Assembly: GCA_016793925.1 (NCBI GenBank)
Contig: JAEULH010000063.1
Location: forward strand, 1-64,000
Reading direction: 5' to 3'
DNA: 64,000 nucleotides
Origin: Rhodospirillales bacterium
Lineage (GTDB): Bacteria > Pseudomonadota > Alphaproteobacteria > Rhodospirillales > Defluviicoccaceae
Below the pieces are notes generated by a model. The model did not search any database. It had not been told where the DNA came from and was given only the letters and a program-made list of their open reading frames with translations. Below are positions 1 to 7,063 of the stretch, piece after piece. Each line of letters opens with the position of its first letter. Position 1 is the first letter of the stretch. A program made the position numbers and the translations under genes.

Positions 1-1327
1 AGGTTGAAAAACTCGACGGTGTCTTCGAGGGTCAACAGTCGACCGTCGTGGAGATAGGTCGGCGAATCCTTGATCCCTCGCAGGGGGAAGGTCTTGATTG
101 GACCGTCGGCACTGGCCATCCGGCCGTTGATCAACACCGGCTTGAAGAACCGCTCGGTGCGGAGGTTGTGCATCAGATTGTCGGTGTAATAGGGCGGGGC
201 ATGGCAGGCGGCGCACTGGCCCTTGCCGAAGAACACCGCCTCACCCCGCATCTCGGACTCGCTGGCTTTGGCGGGATCCAGTCGTCCCATGATGTTGAGC
301 TTGGGAGCCGGCGGAAAGTCGAGAATCTCCTCAAACTCCGCCATGAAGTGGACCTGGCTTCCGCGTTCGAGAACGTTCACGCCCTTCTTGGTGGCGATCA
401 CCGGATCCCCGTCGAAGTATGCGGCACGCTGCTCGAACTCGGTGAAGTCTTCGACGGTCTTGAGAGCGCGCTGGGACCCGAAAAGCCGCTGAATGTTCAC
501 CCCGCGAAGCGGAGGCGTGTCGATCCGATGACGGAACTCCTGGGGACGAATGTCGCCGACCAGATGGGTCGCGGCGTTGGTGTGGCCGTTGACGTGGCAG
601 TCGAAGCAGGTCACGCCGCGGCTCGGCTTCGCCGAACGCCGGTCATCGGTCTGATTGAACTGCTGCTGCGGGAACGGCGTGACCAGAAGCCGCAGGCCCT
701 CGATCTGCTTTGGATTAAGGATACCGTTGAACAGATCGAAGTAGTTCATGATTGTCACCAGCTGCCCCTTCGAGACGTCGCCGAGGTCGGGGCGGGTCGT
801 CAAATAGATTGGCGGTGGGAACTCGGGCAGCAGGTGGTCTGGCAAGTCGTAATCGAGATCGAAGCGCGTGAGATCCCGACCCTCCTGCTTCATGATTTCT
901 TCGATGTGAACTTCGGAAAGACCATACCGCCTTCGGCATGGTTGGGATGCGGCAATGGCAGGAAACCTATCGGAAATATGCCCTTCGCGCGGATATCGTC
1001 GGGTGTCATCTTCGCCAGAGCGTCCCAGGTCGTGCCTGACGGAAGCTTGACCCGAACGCCCTCCTGAACGGGCTTGCCGTTCGACATGGTGACTCCCGCG
1101 GCGGGACGGTCACTCAGGTCGTAGCGTTGCTCCAAAAGCTGTTGATGTTCCTTGGTGATCTCGGGCTTTGCCACCGTCATGCGGTCCATGACGGTCGCGA
1201 AGTCTTCGGTAATGGCAACGGGCGCGTAGCTGGTAGGGTGCTCTGCCTGCGCACCCAAGGTTGTCAGCCCTGCCGCCAGGGCCACAGCCAGTCCCACGTG
1301 CCGCAAGCATATTGTTGAGCGGATCAT
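1..1327 (-). pseudogene. Diheme c-type cytochrome / cytochrome c peroxidase-like protein, frameshifted and cut by window edge
   Basis: The ATG at 1327 follows AAGGAG by 8 nt and opens a signal peptide (helix VGLAVALAAGL, AQA cleavage site), so the product should be periplasmic. The frame breaks near 907: after MVFPKF the reading becomes TSKKS and stops at 890, but adding one base restores an uninterrupted frame down to base 1. That downstream frame carries two haem-binding CxxCH motifs, CFDCH (about base 605) and CAACH (about base 210), plus blocks such as TFPLRGIKDSPTYLHDG typical of the bacterial diheme cytochrome c peroxidase family. A single missing C (minus strand) explains everything, so this is either a genuine frameshift or a sequencing error. 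The C-terminus lies outside the window. Family assignment is by motif and length; the substrate is unknown. Confidence 0.8.
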
Positions 1328-1695
1328 CCTTTTTGCTCCTTCCTTGGTCCCCTTCAAGCCGAAGTTCCCCTCGGAACGGGGAATGAACGGGGGCTTAGAT
1401 GTTCGTCGGAGTCTTATCCCGGACAGACCGGCATATCCCGCATGACCGGTCTTCGAGTGTCACAAACTGTACGCCTGCGCCTTCTGACATTCAACTTCTG
1501 GTCGATACCGGACGGGGCCAAGGGCTTCGAGATCGCCGAAATGATCGAAGCAAAGCGGCGGGTGATTGGCAGGTGCAGCCGAAAGGCCATCGCAGACCGA
1601 GTCTTCCTGGCTGCCGCATGACGCTCTTTTCCGGCATTATATAGCAAACGCACCTTCCCATTCCCCATGCCGTGGGGCGCGCATATGATGCGCGG
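1328..1695. other. Intergenic stretch with a doubtful 54-residue ORF
   Basis: This gap separates the cytochrome gene from the small-gene patch. It holds a short hairpin (TTCCCC/GGGGAA around 1364-1382) close upstream of the cytochrome start. A plus-strand ORF from GTG 1457 to TGA 1621 would encode a basic, helical 54-residue peptide (contains GFEIAEMIEAKRRVIG); it has no clear ribosome binding site and I do not recognise it. A TATATA box at 1637-1642 and the first copy of a 15-bp repeat (1646-1660) lie just before the next gene and could be part of its promoter. Confidence 0.3.
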
Positions 1696-2074
1696 ATGTC
1701 TCACATCGGACGGGAATGGAGAAAGAGGTGGGTTGGGTGGCGAATTGCAGCCATCGCAATTGTCGCGAAAACGTTCCTATGGCTTATCGACAAAGCCGCT
1801 GAGCTTATCTTCGAGCGAGCCATGAAGCCGGAGTGGCTCTATGCGGCTCTCTATTGGCTAAGTGCCGCCGCGACGGACCGTCTTGTCGTGGGAGCAACGG
1901 CTATGGCGGCTTTTATTGTCGTTTTTCCCTACCTGGTTGGGTTTTATAAAATTTGCATGAAGGTCGCCGGTCGGTCACGTGACCTGCGGCATCCGATCAT
2001 GCTGCATAATTTTATGCAGCAAAAAAAAACACTGCGCTTACCAATCAGGAAACTCAATTAAACGCACCTTCCCA
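1646..2074. repeat. 15-bp direct repeat, copies at 1646-1660 and 2060-2074
   Basis: The identical 15-mer AAACGCACCTTCCCA occurs 35 nt before the ATG at 1696 and again 22 nt before the GTG at 2097. It therefore brackets the first small gene and stands upstream of both. It could be a shared regulatory element or the trace of a recombination or duplication. Chance recurrence of an exact 15-mer at this distance is unlikely. Confidence 0.7.
1696..2061 (+). CDS. Small membrane protein of unknown function
   Basis: The product is 121 residues from ATG 1696; an upstream in-frame GTG at 1672 would add eight residues without better signals. It starts with a basic segment (REWRKRW) followed by a hydrophobic helix (residues 16-30), and has a longer hydrophobic region around residues 50-95 (two helices, including AAFIVVFPYLVGFY), so it is probably an inner-membrane protein with three helices and a basic tail. 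Codon use is AT-richer than in the flanking genes, which fits foreign origin. It opens the patch of small genes at 1.6-3.4 kb. No family recognised. Confidence 0.55.
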   Translation: MSHIGREWRKRWVGWRIAAIAIVAKTFLWLIDKAAELIFERAMKPEWLYAALYWLSAAATDRLVVGATAMAAFIVVFPYLVGFYKICMKVAGRSRDLRHPIMLHNFMQQKKTLRLPIRKLN

Positions 2075-2096
2075 CACCAGTAGTCAAATTAAGGCC

Positions 2097-2426
2097 GTGC
2101 CGACAGACCGCGGTAAGTGGGCTTTTATAGACGAGTATCATTTATGGGAGGCCGCATGCCTCTTGGCTGATATCGAGCCAACAAATCCACCTCCTGAAGG
2201 CGTCTGCACGCTTAATCTTCGCAAACTTAAAATGGCCGTAGTTGCGCGCCGGATAGATATTAAGTCGGCTACTCTTTGGCTAACCGCATCGTTTGTTGCG
2301 GGCCAAACACCAAGCGTTAATGATGTGTCTAGCAACGCTATAATTAAACGTGCTCAGATTACAGAAAAAATTCGTCCTTGCTTCTTATTTGAAGACATAG
2401 CACCCCCCAGCACTAGCGCGCGTTAG
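2097..2426 (+). CDS. Hypothetical protein, accessory patch
   Basis: A 109-residue protein starting at GTG 2097 behind a weak AAGG. The N-terminal part, WAFIDEYHLWEAACLLADI, is aromatic and acidic and resembles the start of small proteins found on mobile elements, but I cannot name a family. No membrane segment or catalytic motif is visible. It is AT-rich and overlaps the convergent DUF6471 gene by 4 nt at their stop codons. The second copy of the 15-bp repeat lies directly upstream. Confidence 0.5.
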   Translation: MPTDRGKWAFIDEYHLWEAACLLADIEPTNPPPEGVCTLNLRKLKMAVVARRIDIKSATLWLTASFVAGQTPSVNDVSSNAIIKRAQITEKIRPCFLFEDIAPPSTSAR

Positions 2427-2647
2427 TCGAGATCGATCTTGGCACACCCAACAGCCCTTAGGCACTGAACGAAGAACACGGCCGAGAACCCGCCTCTCGC
2501 CACCTTGTTGCGGATGTTCACGGCTGTATCCTGAACGCCTAACTCGGCAAGCCGGGCGGCTAACTGGTCGTATGTGATCCCGCGCCTGGCCATCTCGGCC
2601 CGCAGGATACCCTTCACCAAATTAACCCAATCATCGTTGCTTTTCAT
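2423..2647 (-). CDS. DUF6471 domain protein
   Basis: The 74-residue product is essentially one DUF6471 domain: a start MKSNDDWVNLVKGILRAEM, a helix-turn-helix-like centre (TYDQLAARLAELG) and the conserved block NIRNKVARGGFSAVFFVQ. The domain is common in alphaproteobacteria and mobile DNA and looks like a compact XRE-like DNA-binding fold; that role is inference. Start is ATG 2647. The roughly 50 bases upstream (2648-2700) are AT-rich and probably carry the promoter. The gene ends tail-to-tail with the preceding plus-strand gene. Confidence 0.85.
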   Translation of the reverse strand: MKSNDDWVNLVKGILRAEMARRGITYDQLAARLAELGVQDTAVNIRNKVARGGFSAVFFVQCLRAVGCAKIDLD

Positions 2648-2695
2648 CGTGCTCTCGCATTCGCTACGAGTGCCATCGTATACGTTACGTTTGCT

Positions 2696-2878
2696 ATTAA
2701 CAATAGCGACTCATGCCATCATCGCTGGGCCGAAAACGGTGGCGAGGCATACTGCCCGCGCTGCGGTTTGCGCGAAGACAACCGTCGCCTCAGCAACGGC
2801 GAGCAATATCTGATCGCGGCCGGCGCCGCGCTGGCGCACGGCGTGTCGCGGCAGTGGGTTGGCTACTGGCGGCGCTAA
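2696..2878 (+). CDS. Possible zinc-ribbon mini-protein without a canonical start
   Basis: A reading frame ending at TAA 2876-2878 contains CHHRWAENGGEAYCPRCG followed by LREDNRRLSNGEQYLIAAG, a plausible zinc-ribbon (one C/H pair, then CPRC) with a helical tail of about 60 residues in all. No ATG, GTG or TTG lies in frame near the motif; the nearest candidate is an ATT at 2696. It may use a rare start, be the 3' part of a decayed gene, or be chance. The conserved-looking Cys/His spacing makes me list it with low confidence. Confidence 0.35.
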   Translation: MNNSDSCHHRWAENGGEAYCPRCGLREDNRRLSNGEQYLIAAGAALAHGVSRQWVGYWRR

Positions 2879-2984
2879 ATGTTGCGCTTTTCTTTCGAAA
2901 ATGTCGAACATTTCGGGCTCAAGCACCTAGACTCCACACGGGTTATGTGGAATCATGGCCCGCACTGATCGCCTAATATAGGCG

Positions 2985-3016
2985 AGGCCCGTCAGAGTTG
3001 GCGCTCCGACGGGCCT
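2985..3016 (+). terminator. Hairpin, possible terminator
   Basis: A perfect 9-bp stem (AGGCCCGTC with GACGGGCCT) encloses a 14-nt loop between the zinc-ribbon ORF and the helix-turn-helix gene. No T-run follows, so it may be Rho-assisted or only structural. Confidence 0.45.
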
Positions 3017-3138
3017 CTGTATTGGGCGAGCCTGCTTCGATTGAGAGTCATCGCAGGCCCGAAATGACGCGACCTAATTATCTTACGCGACATTCGAATA
3101 GTCAAGGTGGCTCTCGCTTATTTGTGAGGACAGCTAGC

Positions 3139-3315
3139 ATGATAGAGAGAGAGCCTTCTTATCGCATAAAAGCATCCGATGTTCCGGATATCAAGCGGCG
3201 TATCCTAAAAGGTGAGCTGCTAAGCCGTATCGCGGCGTTTTACGATGTGAACCAAGGGCGGATTTCCGAGATCAAGACCGGGAAAAAGTTTCCTGATATA
3301 GGCCCGGCAGACTAA
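3139..3315 (+). CDS. Small helix-turn-helix protein
   Basis: The 58-residue product from ATG 3139 has GAGGA 8 nt upstream, which favours this start over an in-frame ATG at 3064 with no such signal. The core DIKRRILKGELLSRIAAFYD followed by VNQGRISEIKTGKKF is a resolvase-like helix-turn-helix as found in small proteins of phages and integrative elements. It probably binds DNA; target unknown. A strong hairpin follows at 3333-3357, so it looks like a self-contained transcription unit. Confidence 0.6.
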   Translation: MIEREPSYRIKASDVPDIKRRILKGELLSRIAAFYDVNQGRISEIKTGKKFPDIGPAD

Positions 3316-3332
3316 TTCGCCTTGTTGAAAAA

Positions 3333-3357
3333 GGGCGCGGGGAACCATCCCGCGCCC
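3333..3357 (+). terminator. Terminator hairpin after the helix-turn-helix gene
   Basis: A perfect 9-bp GC stem (GGGCGCGGG/CCCGCGCCC) with a 7-nt loop begins 17 nt after the stop codon. It lacks a 3' T-run. It lies 30 bp from the point where the neighbouring DUF433 homology ends. Confidence 0.55.
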
Positions 3358-3386
3358 AGTTCGCTGGTGATTCCAATCCCACAGCT

Positions 3387-3516
3387 ACGGGAGAGGTCCT
3401 CAGGCACCAGGTCCACAGCGATGCGGGTGCCCTTCGCCCTTCACGACAGGCTTTTCGGCCAGAATGCCCGGGTCAGTCACGATCCTCTGCCGGTAGGGCC
3501 GATGATCGTCGTTCAT
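3387..3516 (-). pseudogene. Remnant of a DUF433 antitoxin-like gene
   Basis: From ATG 3516 the translation RIVTDPGILAEKPVVKG matches the N-terminus of DUF433 proteins (VapB-like antitoxin-type DNA-binding proteins). It then goes out of frame; the continuation RIAVDLVPEDLSR, also typical, is readable in the next frame. The shift is exactly explained by a 7-bp tandem duplication: GAAGGGC twice on the minus strand (plus-strand copies 3429-3435 and 3436-3442). After about 3387 homology ends, so the 3' half of the domain is missing, with the small-gene patch beginning there. It starts 7 nt after the DUF427 stop, an arrangement suggesting former co-transcription. Confidence 0.7.
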
Positions 3517-3523
3517 GACCTCG

Positions 3524-3901
3524 TTACCTTATGGCATCTCGGTCATCCATCTCGATCGCGTCCACCTTGCTCGGATAGAACGCAAGGTGGTCCCTGATCG
3601 CCGCCACCGCGGAAAACGGCTGCTCGTAGCTCCAGGCCGCGTTCTCGACGCGCGTTTCGCCCGCGCTCACCGTGAAGTAGCTCGCGTCGCCCTTGAACGG
3701 GCAGTGGCTTCGGTGCGCGCTGCGGGTCAGCGAGGCCGGGTCGACGTCCGCGCGCGGAATGTAGACGACCGGCGACAGCGAGCCCTCGCGCAGGACCAGC
3801 GCCCGCGTCGACTCGGCAATGCAGACCCCGTCGAGAATGACGCGAACCCGCGCCGACGCCGGTTCGATCGTAATGCGATGTGCCTCCACTCTCTCGCCCA
3901 T
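3524..3901 (-). CDS. DUF427 domain protein
   Basis: A 125-residue cytosolic protein chosen from ATG 3901 because GGAGG lies 7 nt upstream; the frame stays open further upstream but becomes arginine-rich and unlike protein. The DUF427 signature is visible: ESTRALVLREGSLSPVVYIP in the first half, then SHCPFKGDASYFTV and the C-terminal AWSYEQPF...AFYPSKVDAIEM. DUF427 forms a small beta-barrel of unknown biochemical role. The gene directly precedes the DUF433 remnant. Confidence 0.9.
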   Translation of the reverse strand: MGERVEAHRITIEPASARVRVILDGVCIAESTRALVLREGSLSPVVYIPRADVDPASLTRSAHRSHCPFKGDASYFTVSAGETRVENAAWSYEQPFSAVAAIRDHLAFYPSKVDAIEMDDRDAIR

Positions 3902-4126
3902 GTCGCGTCCTCCGCCTCGCGCGTCGCCCGGCGCCGTCGCCGTCTCGGCCACCCTTAACATAGGTCGTGGCCGCCTGCGGGCGAGAGCGGCAGGATCTGC
4001 GTAATGAACGGGCCTCGGCCGGCGCAAAAGCGTCGATGGGGCCCGTTTTCTTTTCACCTGCACTCCGCTGTCGGCCCCGTTCGTTCGGCCGGACGGCGCG
4101 GGTCAAAGCGCAGAGGATTAAAGACG

Positions 4127-4324
4127 ATGAATTGGGATCAGATCGTCGGCAACTGGAAACAGGCCAAGGGCAACATCCGCACGCAATGGGGCAAGCTCAC
4201 CGACAACGATCTGGAGCAGGCCAAGGGCCACCGCGACAGCCTCCTCGGCCGGATCCAGGAGCGCTACGGCATCGGCAAGGAAGAGACGGAGCGGCAAGTC
4301 TCCGAGTGGGAACGCAAGATCTGA
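4127..4324 (+). CDS. CsbD family stress protein
   Basis: The 65-residue acidic, charged product begins MNWDQIVGNWKQAKGNIR and contains GKLTDNDLEQAKGHRDSLLG, both hallmarks of the CsbD family, which is induced by general stress in many bacteria. ATG 4127 fits the family start exactly; a longer upstream frame is not protein-like. It neighbours dps, consistent with a stress-protection cluster. Biochemical activity is not established for the family. Confidence 0.9.
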   Translation: MNWDQIVGNWKQAKGNIRTQWGKLTDNDLEQAKGHRDSLLGRIQERYGIGKEETERQVSEWERKI

Positions 4325-4519
4325 CGACGGTGGACGAAGCCGGGGCCGCGGGACGCCGTTTGCCATGCGAAGAGGATATCGCTTGCTTACCCAGCTCGGA
4401 GTTGGCCAGGGGTTGAAGAAGATTTGAACCGGGTTTCGCAGTCAAAAATGTGATCCAAAGCGCTGACGCGGCGTAACACCGATCTATTGCGGAGTTTCAT
4501 AACCCGATAGGATGAGCCA

Positions 4520-5026
4520 ATGACTGATGATGTACTTGAACATCGCACAGACGAGCTTCCCGTCCGCACCGGGATCGAGCGCGAAGATCGGCAGCACCTG
4601 GCGGAAGTTCTCAACGAAGCGCTGGCCGGAACATACGTCCTTTACGCGAAGACGCTCGCCTACCACTGGAACGTGGCGGGACCCCTGTTCTACAGCGTCC
4701 ACAAGCTGACCGATGAGCAGTATCGCGACCTCGCGGAGGCGGTGGACGCCATCGCCGAGCGGGTTCGGGCGCTCGGGTTCCCCGCGCTCGGCGGGATCGG
4801 CCATTATCTCCAGAAGAGCGCGGTCGCCGATGTCGACTCGCTGCCGAGTGCCGGCGAAATGGTCGCCACGCTCGCTCGCGACCATCAGACGATGGCGAAG
4901 TCGCTCCGCGGCGGCGTCGCCGAGGCCGAGAAGGTCGACGACGTGTACACGGCCGACTTCCTCACCGGCCGCATCGGCGTTCACGAAGAGGCAGCCTGGA
5001 TGCTGAACTCGATCGTCGCGGCTTAG
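4520..5026 (+). CDS. dps: Dps-family DNA-protecting ferritin-like protein
   Basis: A 168-residue protein of the Dps group. The ferroxidase region is visible as LYAKTLAYHWNVAGPLFYSV (His and partner residues) followed by HKLTDEQYRDLAEAVDAIAE, which supplies the acidic ligands at the dimer interface. Dps dodecamers store iron, oxidise Fe(II) with peroxide and shield DNA. The short N-terminal tail is acidic rather than lysine-rich, so direct DNA binding may be weak (inference). Start ATG 4520; a strong hairpin follows at 5046-5067. Confidence 0.93.
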   Translation: MTDDVLEHRTDELPVRTGIEREDRQHLAEVLNEALAGTYVLYAKTLAYHWNVAGPLFYSVHKLTDEQYRDLAEAVDAIAERVRALGFPALGGIGHYLQKSAVADVDSLPSAGEMVATLARDHQTMAKSLRGGVAEAEKVDDVYTADFLTGRIGVHEEAAWMLNSIVAA

Positions 5027-5045
5027 CCGTCGCATAATGCAGATC

Positions 5046-5067
5046 GCACGTGGCTCAGGCCACGTGC
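5046..5067. terminator. Hairpin between dps and the CDF gene
   Basis: A perfect 9-bp stem (GCACGTGGC/GCCACGTGC) with a TCAG tetraloop sits 20 nt after the dps stop and 53 nt after the convergent CDF gene's stop. Being symmetrical it may terminate both. Confidence 0.6.
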
Positions 5068-5119
5068 GGTCGGCCCACGTTGCATGCGGGCGGCATCGCG
5101 TACCGAGGCATTCTTTGAT

Positions 5120-6154
5120 CTAGCGCGCTGCGCCGGTGGCGGTCGGCGCCAGATCCGCGTCGTGATCGACGCATCCGGCCGCCTCGATCTGCACGGTCGA
5201 GTGCGTTACGCCCAACTCGTCGCGAATATATCTCCTGACGGCGACGAGCACCGCGTGGTGATCCGCGGTCGGCTCGACCTCCACATGCAAAGTCATCATC
5301 GGCCGTTCGGCCGTGATCATCCATGTGTGGACGTGATGGACGTCCACGACATCCGGCACGGCGCGGATCATCCCGCTGCGCAGGTCGTCGACGTTCAGCC
5401 AGTCCGGCGCGCCCTCGAGAAGGATATGGCCGGAGGACCGGATCAGGCCCCAGGCGCTGCGCAGGACGAGGACGGCGACGAGCAGCGACAGGATCGGATC
5501 GATCGGCATCCATCCGGTGATCATGATGACCACGGCGGCGACTATGGCGGCAACGGAGCCGAGAAGATCGCCCAGGACGTGCAGGGCCGCGCCGCGGATA
5601 TTGATGTTGGCCCGGTCGCCGCCATGAAGGATGGCGAAGGTGGCGACGTTGACGACCAGTCCGGCGCCGGCGACCGCAAGCATCAGGTTGCTCAGAACGT
5701 CGACGGGATCGAGCATCCGCCGGACCGCCTCCCAGGCGATCCAGGCGATGATGGCGATCAGCGCGAGGCCGTTGACGAAGGCGGCAAGAACCTGAAAGCG
5801 GTGATAGCCGTACGTGCGCCGTGCGTCGTGACCGCGGCGACCGACCCTGAACGCGGCGAAAGCAAGCCCCAGCGCTGCCACGTCGGTCACCATGTGTCCG
5901 GCGTCGGCCAGCAGCGCCAGGGAGCCCGAAATCAGCCCTCCGACGACCTCTACGACCATGAAGCCGCCGGTCAGCAGCATCGCCCACAGGACCCGGCGCT
6001 CGCTGTCATACGCGTGCCCGTGCGCATGCGCGTCGTGCGCATGGCTGTGCGTGTGCCCGTGCGCATGGCCGTGCGCGTGGGCGCCGGCATGCCCTGGCCG
6101 GTCTTGATGGCCGCCGCCGGGCGATCCGGGCGCGTGTTCGTCGCTACCGCTCAT
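5120..6154 (-). CDS. Cation diffusion facilitator (CDF) exporter, zinc type
   Basis: A 344-residue inner-membrane proton/metal antiporter. The cytosolic N-terminus (residues 15-50) is a histidine-rich stretch of alternating His with Ala or Gly, a presumed metal-binding buffer. Six helices follow; the metal sites are readable as LLADAGHMVTD in TM2 and ALHVLGDLLGS in TM5, the HxxxD pattern of zinc-type CDFs (ZitB/CzcD). The C-terminal cytosolic domain has VHHVHTWMIT and ends with TVQIE. ATG 6154 is chosen because the upstream extension lacks similarity. Exported metal is probably Zn(II), possibly Cd(II) or Co(II). Confidence 0.92.
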   Translation of the reverse strand: MSGSDEHAPGSPGGGHQDRPGHAGAHAHGHAHGHTHSHAHDAHAHGHAYDSERRVLWAMLLTGGFMVVEVVGGLISGSLALLADAGHMVTDVAALGLAFAAFRVGRRGHDARRTYGYHRFQVLAAFVNGLALIAIIAWIAWEAVRRMLDPVDVLSNLMLAVAGAGLVVNVATFAILHGGDRANINIRGAALHVLGDLLGSVAAIVAAVVIMITGWMPIDPILSLLVAVLVLRSAWGLIRSSGHILLEGAPDWLNVDDLRSGMIRAVPDVVDVHHVHTWMITAERPMMTLHVEVEPTADHHAVLVAVRRYIRDELGVTHSTVQIEAAGCVDHDADLAPTATGAAR

Positions 6155-6406
6155 CGGCCGATCCGGGTCCGTTGACGCTTGATCCTTTCTACCTGTCTCC
6201 GAAAAGGCCTGCCCGCGCAAGCGAACGTTGCCACAAGATCCTGCGCGCCGCCGCCAATGCGACCGGGCGCAGCTAGGCGCCAAGCGTTGCGGTCCCGCAT
6301 CTGCGCGACTAGCATCGAGTTCGAGCGCCTCGCATCCTCAGGAGCCGTCGATCCTCGACGACGCCCATTTGACGCGGCCCTTCGGGTCGAGACGGGGGTG
6401 GATATC

Positions 6407-7063
6407 ATGACGCGGTCATCGCAAGAACGCAGCCGGTTCGCAACGGCGCTGCTCGTTCCGGCGTTCCTGGTTCTGGCTTTAGTGGCCGGCGCCCCGCCGG
6501 TCGTCGCGGCGGAACCGGCGGTGGGTCGGGTGGTGCAACAGGAGGGCGAAGCCCGCGCCCAAAGCGACGGCCACATCAGGCCCCTCGGCCTCGGCGCGGC
6601 CGTGTTCTCCCGCGATCGGATCGAAACCGGCGAGGGCGGACGGCTCAAGATCGAGTTCGCCGACCACTCGCTGATCGTGCTTGGCAGCGACACGCACGTT
6701 TTCGTCGCAGACTACGCGGTGAGCGGAAGCGACCGCCGCATCGGCGCCATCCTCTCGCTCCTCTCCGGCATTATCCGGGCGGTGGTCGCAGCCCCCGGCG
6801 GTCATTTCGACGTCAGTTCCCAAGCGGCCGTGGCCTCGGCGCGCTCGACCGAGTGGCTGATGGAAGCCGACGGCGGCAAGAGCGCGATCTTTGCCGCCGC
6901 CGGAAGCGTCTTCGTTCAGTCTGTCGGCACCAACTCACTGGTGCTTCTGCAGCCGGGGGAAGGCACCGATGTCGCGCTCGACCGCTCGCCGACGGCGCCG
7001 AAGGCCTGGGGAAAAGCGCGCGTCGAGAGCTTCCGCGCCCGCGTCAGCCTCGCCGGCGAGTGA
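6407..7063 (+). CDS. Secreted FecR-domain protein
   Basis: A 218-residue protein with a signal peptide (hydrophobic VPAFLVLALVAGAPPVVA, cleavage near AEP). The mature part is a FecR domain: VGRVVQQEGEARA, then ETGEGGRLKIEFADHSLIVLG and SARSTEWLMEAD. Such stand-alone FecR domains are periplasmic ligand- or signal-binding modules, not necessarily iron-related. Start ATG 6407. The stop codon overlaps the GTG of the next gene (GTGA), so the two are translated as a coupled pair; the FecR domain probably works with the cyclase's periplasmic CHASE2 domain (inference). Confidence 0.85.
   Translation: MTRSSQERSRFATALLVPAFLVLALVAGAPPVVAAEPAVGRVVQQEGEARAQSDGHIRPLGLGAAVFSRDRIETGEGGRLKIEFADHSLIVLGSDTHVFVADYAVSGSDRRIGAILSLLSGIIRAVVAAPGGHFDVSSQAAVASARSTEWLMEADGGKSAIFAAAGSVFVQSVGTNSLVLLQPGEGTDVALDRSPTAPKAWGKARVESFRARVSLAGE

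Noticed and set aside
2713-2976. Plus-strand ORF of 87 codons starting at ATG 2713
   Set aside because: Arg-rich and without protein-like features; the overlapping frame with CPRC looks more genuine.
3360-3390. GATTCCAATCCC resembled a tRNA 3' end that could serve as an attachment site
   Set aside because: No paired T-stem, no CCA-type acceptor partner and no integrase; it is inside the frame that continues from the DUF433 remnant.
4420-4445. GGTTCAAATC on the minus strand looks like a tRNA T-loop
   Set aside because: The flanking bases do not form a T-stem, and no anticodon or acceptor stem could be found around it.
6010-6110. Short-period repeats in the CDF gene region as a non-coding repeat element
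   Set aside because: They encode the His-rich N-terminus (alternating His codons) of the exporter and need no other explanation.
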